Positions 57,140 to 64,000 of a stretch of 64,000 nt of DNA are shown one piece after another; the first letter of the stretch is position 1; every line of letters starts with the position of its first letter. Location: positions 249,158,251 to 249,222,250 of the forward strand of contig NC_081826.1 of NCBI RefSeq assembly GCF_030867095.1. The letters run 5' to 3'. A program made the position numbers and the translations under genes. Under the pieces are notes generated by a model. It saw only the letters and a list, made by a program, of their open reading frames with translations. It did not search any database and had not been told where the DNA came from. The stretch is from Alligator mississippiensis. Its lineage: Eukaryota > Chordata > Crocodylia > Alligatoridae.

Positions 57140-57510
57140 GAGCTATAATATAAGTTTTTCCTGAGATATAATCTCAGTTGGGTTGGTGCAATTTAAAATC
57201 ATTACTTCATAGCCTAAACTCTGGAGACACTCAAATCTTTCAAAAATTGCTATCAAGTCTTCCCTTAATCTCCTTTTCCCCAAGCTAAACTTACCTAGCT
57301 CTCTCAGCCTTTTCTCATATGGCTTGCCTTTTAACTACTTTATCATTTTTGTCATCTGTCTCTGGACCCTCTCCAGCTTCTCCACATCCTTTGAAAAATG
57401 TGGAGCCCAGAATTGCACACAACACTCTAGATGAGGCCTAACCAGCAGCAGATAGAAAGGACTATCACCTTGTGTGTCTTATACCTAACACTCCTGTTGA
57501 TGCAGTGATA
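57140..57510 (-). mobile_element. Old CR1 LINE 3' fragment, minus strand
   Basis: Text 'tatcaagtcttcccttaatctccttttccccaagctaaac', 'ctctctcagccttttctcatatgg', 'ctggaccctctccagcttctccacatcct' and 'gatgaggcctaaccagcag' matches the standard CR1 3' region in reverse. It differs much more from the other CR1 copies in this window, consistent with an older subfamily. No long frame. Confidence 0.8.
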
Positions 57511-57585
57511 CAGTCTAATTACATTTTTTTGCAAGGAGAAGAGGATAATCAGTGAGGTGATACTGGGATATAACAAAAATATTTA

Positions 57586-58142
57586 AGGGTACATGCAACC
57601 AGTCAATGATCGTGTGACTTTAAGCCATGTGATCATAGATGAGGAGCAGTGTGTGCAAACATTCACTTGTGCTGAGGACTGCACTGGGAACCCAGTGTAA
57701 ATAACTCAGGGTGGGGGGAGGGTTGGGCAGAACTGGAGGAGTGCCCAACCCTCCCCCCAGTGTAGTGGGGGTTGACAGATCTGCAGGGGAAGGGTGAATA
57801 GGTCCACAGAGGATATGGGAGAGGTTGGTAGTCCAGAGGTGGGAAGGGAGTGGGGTGGGTCTAAAAATAGCCTGGTACAGGTCAGAGGGGTAGGAACCCA
57901 GGACTGGGGCAAGCAGCTGGGCTTTCTAGCCCCAGGGCTGCACTCCAAACATGTTCAAACATTTGATAGATCACATTAACATGTTCCCAATCTAAGTTAG
58001 TTCACCTACTCAGGTCAACTACCTTAAATTGGGCCTGCCATTTTTGGCCCAATTTAAAGCCCCTGAACATCTGTACAGCTGGGTATTTTGATCAACCTAA
58101 CCCTAGTTAGGTCAATCTAAATGTAACCTCTGCATATACCCT
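57586..58142. mobile_element. Small TIR element (AGGGTAYATGCA ends)
   Basis: The first 12 bases, agggtacatgca, and the last 12, tgcatataccct, are inverted copies with one mismatch. Length 557 bp. The interior is GC-richer with purine-rich text (57700-57900) and has no transposase. The flanks (attta and aagta) do not give a clean target duplication. Confidence 0.4.
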
Positions 58143-58149
58143 AAGTAGG

Positions 58150-61100
58150 TAAAGACAAAAATACTGTTAGGAAAGTTGGAGGGACTTCAAAAAACTAGGA
58201 AGCTATGCAGCAAAATGGTTAACAAATGCAATATTTGGAAGAAATTATTACGCTTCTAATTAACTGTGCTATTCAAAAAAAATGGTCAGGAAAAGTCATA
58301 TTGTGGAGAGCTCAGCTCAAACATATAAGGCTTCTAACAGAAACCAGTGCAAGACAATACCTAAATGGTATAATGCCGTTAGATAAATTAATGGTTTATT
58401 CTCACCTACAATGTTCAGTACAAGAGAAATATGGCATAAATGGCGTCTCACCTGGATGACAGATGATTAGCATCATGGAGAGACTTTCATAAGAGAAGAA
58501 AATGAAAGAGGAGACTTATTTAGTTTAGGGAGGAAATAAGTGACATGATAGACATGGCAGAAGAGAGTGAATAATGACTGAGAAAGTCAGTCTCATTGAC
58601 TTTTTCTCATACTAACATAAAAGCAAGGGAACAATGAAATTGAATGACAACAAACTAAAATCTTAAAAATATTCTTGTACACATTCTTCTCCAACTTTTA
58701 TCTGAGGCTAATTTGTACAAAATGAATGTTTCCAACCATGAGATCTTACAGTACCTTCAGCTTTCCTGTGAAATATGAATTTTCATTTTCACCTAGTAGA
58801 AATGTTACAATCTTTGCATTGTCCTACACTCAAAGAAGGGTGAGTGTGCCTGAAAGCTTGCAAATAAAGAAAAAATGTTGCTATTATCTAGCATGAGAAC
58901 ATAATCCAGCCATTAATTTTTTTAATTAGAAGGAAAAACATCTCCCATGGATAGATGACTCTATAATGTTCTCTTAAAGGATTCTTGCACATTCTTCTGA
59001 AGCATCTGATAGTAGCCACGTTCTGAGACAGGAGACTGGTCTAAGGGCATGGATTGATCCAAGGGCATGGTCTAAGGGTAAGTCATGTACCATGTACGAA
59101 GTCATATATTTACTAAGAGGGGTGAGGGACTTACAACGTCAGATGTGTCTCAGTAACTGGCTATGTGTATGCTACTACCACATGGTGGATGAAAGCTAAG
59201 CTTCCATAGCTTGCCCCTCAAGAGCATCTTGGCTGCATTACCCATTGATGCACATGATCAGTTACCATCATGGAGCAGCTGCTGTGCTGTAAGGTCTTGT
59301 CCCTAGCTCTGTTGAAGCCCTAATCTGTAAATGCTGCAGCTGAAGATGTGCCTCTAGTAGTTGCTGGTCTTATTTAACGCAGGAAGTCCAATGTTTAAAA
59401 ATAAACTTGACCTTTCTACATAGTTATTATCATTATTGCATGTCAACTTGTGTGTGAGGCTATCCTGCAAAAAGTTGCCCATTGTTAAGATGTTGTTTGT
59501 AACCTTCACTAGCATTGCAAGCATTTCCTTTATTGCTGTGCTCAGCTGCTGAGCTAATAGAAATCTATAGCCTACTCTCTAAATAACCTGAACTGATAAT
59601 TGTCAAAGTTTAGAAGCCTTAAATATTGAATTCCAACATTCTCACACTGCACTTTGTCTCATTTAGCAACCGTCCCTCAAGGGTTAACAATAAAAACAAG
59701 ACCAAAATTAATTTAATCCAGATAGACATACTATTTAGCATTCTCCAGTTTAGATTCTCTGATTCAGCCAAACTGTGTTCTTCATAATTCAGGGAAGGGG
59801 TGGATACAATGTCAAGTGTAAACTGTCTTGGATACTTCTTTGGTCTTGGGATCATCCAGATGCCTGGCCAACATCCAAAGCAAGTCAGAACAGACTCCAG
59901 ATCACAATTGGTTCTGCTTATCCCTGGATTTGGAAAGGGAAGTAAGCTATTCCAGCCCCATTCTTCACAGTTTACATGCCCTGTAAAACACTGACACGGC
60001 TTTGCTAAAAGAGGTAGTTAGCCATGTTAGTTTGGCAGAAGGCAGGGTAGATCTGCACCTTATAAACTATCCAGGACATTGCAGGTAAAGTCTTGGCAGC
60101 ATTCACATCTGTTCCTGTCTGCCTACTCCCACACTATCTGTGTAAAAGAGGGAACAGTATCCACATGACAGATGCTCATTCCCCAAAGCAGATTAGAACC
60201 TGAGCTGGTCAAGAATTTTCTGTTAAATTGTTTTTCTGATGGATCTCTGACTCTGACAGAATGACCTCTGCACAAAATCAACATTTTCTGCGGGAAACCC
60301 TCATTTTTTTTTCAAAAAGTGTCATCTGTCTGTCCGTGCCCGCTACCCCCAAGAAAAACAAAAGTGATAGCTTAACAGCTACCCAAGCAGGATGTCCTGG
60401 TCACGTTCTGCCTTGGGCCATTCCATCAAAGCTGAGCCACCTGCGTTTTCAGCCTCTGCTTCCCCCTCTGCTCAGTTGTTAGAAAGACAGCCAGGCTATG
60501 GAGATCTGGGCAACTCCTGTTAACACTTAATTAATGACACATTTAAGGCAGAGAACTACCAAAAAAATTGGTTGTCCTGAAACGGAATTTTTCTACAAAT
60601 TCCTTCCTGTTAAAAAGTCACCTTCTAAAGTATCTAAAACACTAGCATTTGTTAATCTTTGTCCTGAATTGGGAGACATCATTTTTCAAAAATATGACAT
60701 TTAGAAGATGGAAGGGATCTTTCTTCTCTAACCACTCCACCATACACATAGGTAACCCAGAGAGTTATCTCCTTATGCCTCTGCACAACGCGCAAGGTGG
60801 CTCTCAACTAAACCCACAGCGACTCTTGGGTCCTTGTTTTCAGCATGAACAATCCATTCACATACAATGCAGAAGCACAGTAGCAAATATTATTTTCCCA
60901 TATAAAATGGATGGAGTTTAAGTATTTCACTTTTCTGCATCTTTACTCCTAAAGCTAAAGACTGGCTCCAAATCAGCACAATACTTATGCATATTCCTAA
61001 TTTAAAATTACATGGGACTACTACTGGGGCTTGTTTCATCATTTTTACATGAGATACTGTCAGTGTGACAGGTTAAAATTAAGCTATCTTTAGTGTTGCC

Positions 61101-63125
61101 TGATGGCTTAGGATTTCATATTCTTCACATTGATATTCTCTACCAGATAAGGCAACATTTCATAATTTGACCAGAACGAGGTAGTTAGCCACATTAATCT
61201 GAAGTTGGGAAGAAGGTAAAGCAGAGTAGCTTCAATTAACATTCATTAATTAGGAGCCATCAGTATTTTTTAATCTATGCCATTATGCAATATATAACTA
61301 TTCACCTAACCAAATACTATTTGTCTGAAGACTGTCTGCAAGCAATTTGCTATCAAAATTAGAAAATAAAAATTTGCTTTAAGTTAATTTCCTAGGACGC
61401 TCACCTCATGTGATATTATTTCTATTCTATGACTGGATAAAGCATAACTTCTAAAATCAGGTTTCAGGGGCAATACTTATGTTTATAAATTCCAACTACA
61501 TCTTACGTACATGTTCTTGAGAACTGATTTAAAACTAATCATTTTGGCAAATATCCCTGCCAATAAATGTGTGCACTAGAACATTTGCACAAAGGGATGC
61601 AAACACATTCAAAGCAAATTCATTGTTCTAGTCAAATGGAAGTTTTGTGGTATTCATCTATGTTATTAAGCTGTCACCAAAAAATGTGCAATTGTACTAA
61701 GATTTGTATAAGTGACCTCCCATAGAGAACTGCATCTTTTACATACTAATGAAGTACAACAAAAAAGTGTAACTTAGTCATTTACATGTTAATAGAACTT
61801 TATGCATGAATACTGTTTATTCAGCATGCCAGAAATACTAAAAGGAAGGTGTTAACAGAAATAAGACAGGGTTAATTAGGACATATGGAATGGGATTTGG
61901 GTAACGAGACATTAGAATTAACTCTGTTTATCCAGCTGTACTAGGAGAAGAGGAGGTGTAACTCTGAGCTATACAAAGGACTTTTCTGCAGTTGCATTTT
62001 GGGACCAACATTTCCTACTGCTGATATCACTGGCAAAGTTTCACTAGTGGTTACTACAGCTGGAACATTAGTGTCAATAGGGCCCTGCAAAGCCACTGGT
62101 ATTTTTTAACACTATGATCTAACTCCACCCAGAAACTTAATGACGCTATTAAAAATCATAGCAGCCTGCTGAGTCTCGTCTCCACTAGGACTCCCACTGC
62201 TGCCAATGCTGACAGGGCTGATATTAGGAACAGGAGGAACAGTTGGCAAAGTAATTTTGGCAATTTTACAAAGGACTAAATATAGAGGCCCTAATTCCAT
62301 ACATTTTACACGCATTTTAACTTACTGTACATAATTAGTTCCATTGACAACTGGTTTAGTCAACTGCATAAATTTAGGCATGCATGTGTTAAAAGATTTA
62401 GAATTGCAAATCTAGAAAGGCATTATGGCTAATCAATGTGAATAGGTATGAATGTGAAAATAGATATTTGGCTTTAAAAAGCAGAGAAGTTTGAACTCAA
62501 CATTAGTTCATCATCTTGGCATTCAGTCCTTGAACTTGATTAGTTTTTTAAGTGGTTATACATTCGTGGCAATGTTCAAGGACAAGACACATTGAAGAAA
62601 CAGCTTTCTGTTTAGAGACTGACAAGTAATATTGCTTTGAAAAAAATATGTTCTTCTATTGAAATATCCTATTGACTGCAATGGATTGGGATCTTCTCCT
62701 AGGTCTGCATTAGGGACGTTTTATTAGTTTCTATAATGATGCACTTGAGCAGGATTTAAAAAGCACAGATAGCCCTGAATTCCATTGACAGTAAATAGAA
62801 TTCAGGTGCCTTACCTGCCTTTGAGAATATCCTCTTTTTTAATACATTTCCTCCATCTTCTCTGTTTTGTTAAATGCCAATAAATATCTATTGTATTAAA
62901 TTGGCTAAATTGCATGTGATTGATTGATTGATTGATTGGTTGATTGGTTTTAGGGCTTAGCTTGCTAGTATTCTGAGAGGGAAGGTATCTGTCATTTTCA
63001 AAGAGGCAAAGAAATATGGAAGTGACAGTCTGTGCTGATAGGACAAGGGCATTGAAAAGGCTGCTGTCTTTCTCTACAGCAGTGCCCTTGAAGTGTAACA
63101 ACATAAATGAAAGAGGATCAAAAAG
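58150..63125. other. Long AT-rich stretch, nothing recognised
   Basis: No frame exceeds about 100 codons and none has a domain. A repeat-like block is at 60250-60500. An (ATTG)n run is at 62918-62948. I saw no exon pair, RNA gene or element terminus. It may be intron or gene-poor sequence. Confidence 0.4.
62918..62948 (+). repeat. (ATTG)n microsatellite
   Basis: Tandem attg/attgg units, about seven. Confidence 0.85.
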
Positions 63126-63130
63126 TCAGG

Positions 63131-64000
63131 CTCGGGACAGAAGTTACACATAAAACAGTTTAAGCAATCAGAAACTGGTTTAAACCTGTAAAAGAACATA
63201 AGTTCAGTGCATATAAACCAGTTTCAAAATGACTGACACTGGTTTAAGATAAACTTAGTTGAATGTAGTATTAGACTTAACTGATTTGGGTCAAACCAAT
63301 TTATGGAACTTCTGTCCAAGACCTCTTCCTGGTTTACCAGAGTCCCCCAGCATCCCAGCATGCTTTTCAGCCCTGGGCTGGGTTGTGCTGCCTGCAACAG
63401 ACAGCTGGTCTAGCCCCACCCCTCTGCTCTCTTGCTGAAGTGTCAGGGAGGAGAGAGAGGGCAGATGCCAGCCCCGCATGGCCTCCTGAAGCTAAGGGGG
63501 CAGGGTATATTCACCCCCTCCCTCCCCTTCTCCCCAGGGACCAAAGCCAGGGGTCTGACTGGCCCGGGCGGAGCAGCCCCTGTCAGGGTAACCTCCCTCC
63601 TCACTGCTACAGCAGCAGGGGCAAGGGTGATGGCATGGTCAGAGCCAGCTAGCCAGCATAGCCCTGCTATCCACCTGCCTCACCCAGGGCTGAGGCTGGG
63701 GCTGGGAGACTGAGTTGGGCCAGCCCACAGGCAGTGCTGAAGATAGGCATGGAGGGGCTGGCCCAGGCTGGACCATGGGGGCACAGTTCTTCTCAGGTGG
63801 CTGCAGCTCCAGCTGGGGCCATGGGAGCTGTGTACCCAGATTGCTCCTGGTTCCCTATGCCCAGGTCAGGCCAGGCTGTCATGGAGATGCAGCCAGCTGG
63901 GAAGAGCCCTGCCCCTGCAGCCTGGGCCATGTCCACAACTGGCCCTGCTCAGCCCTAGCCAAGGCAGGTGGACGGTGGGGTGAGCCCAGGCTGGGCCACA
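63131..64000 (+). mobile_element. GGGACAGA-family TIR element, left end and GC-rich interior (runs off the window)
   Basis: The left end ctcgggacagaagttacac runs through repeated 'aaaccagttt' words, 'gttgaatgtagtattagacttaactgattt', then 'ccccagcatcccagcatgcttttcagccctgggctggg'. This is the same order as 4778-5050. From 63420 the interior is GC-rich with stop-poor frames on both strands (63383-63958) that look like composition, not genes. The right end is beyond the window. Confidence 0.65.

Noticed and set aside
63383-63958. Overlapping plus-strand frames near the window end
   Set aside because: They lie in the GC-rich interior of a TIR element and have no recognisable domain.

Overview
This window looks like intergenic or intronic DNA from a vertebrate, most likely a crocodilian. 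The base composition is AT-leaning with GC-rich blocks. The 3' ends of the CR1 LINEs carry the form I associate with alligators and crocodiles (tcatagattcatagatg, then 'agaagggacct', then 'ccaccctgcc'-type text). I found no host protein-coding gene, rRNA, tRNA or CRISPR array that I could support. Almost every recognisable feature is a transposable element or a fragment of one, and most short open frames are chance frames in repeats. The species call is inference from memory of repeat families, not from a search.

Layout. 0-9 kb: fold-back MITE, CR1 fragment, and TIR elements whose ends begin GGCTAGGGACAGACATT. 9-17 kb: AT-rich DNA with no recognised feature, broken by GC-rich blocks. 17-23.5 kb: two copies of a GC-rich repeat either side of a CR1 3' end, then a CR1 fragment joined to a palindromic MITE. 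24-30 kb: GC-rich non-autonomous elements and CA repeats. 31.2-35.4 kb: an endogenous retrovirus on the minus strand with 587-bp LTRs, a 5-bp target duplication (CCTAT), a primer binding site, a Gag-like frame with a PPPY late-domain motif, no recognisable polymerase, and an Env-like tail. It sits inside an older L2-like LINE. 37.7-42.3 kb: an RTE-type LINE remnant, then a probable 1.35-kb solo LTR (target duplication CCAAC) and a 711-bp solo LTR (target duplication TAGGG). 43.8-44.8 kb: CR1 3' end with a 261-codon open RT frame. 48.4-49.9 kb: L2-like LINE carrying a MITE. 50.1-56.3 kb: GC-rich palindromic repeats, then a CR1 with endonuclease and RT segments that is split by a 1,524-bp fold-back DNA transposon with a TA target duplication. 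57-64 kb: an old CR1 fragment, a small TIR element, AT-rich DNA, and the start of another GGGACAGA-family element running off the window.

How the parts relate. The clearest information is the order of insertion: ERV into L2, MITE into L2, fold-back element into CR1. The most unusual objects are the pol-less ERV (with a -1 frame ORF overlapping Gag at a GGGTTTG heptamer, and a related LTR lying inverted inside it), the fold-back element built of about 150-bp tandem units in each arm, and the long LTR whose 30-bp minisatellite is open in frames on both strands.
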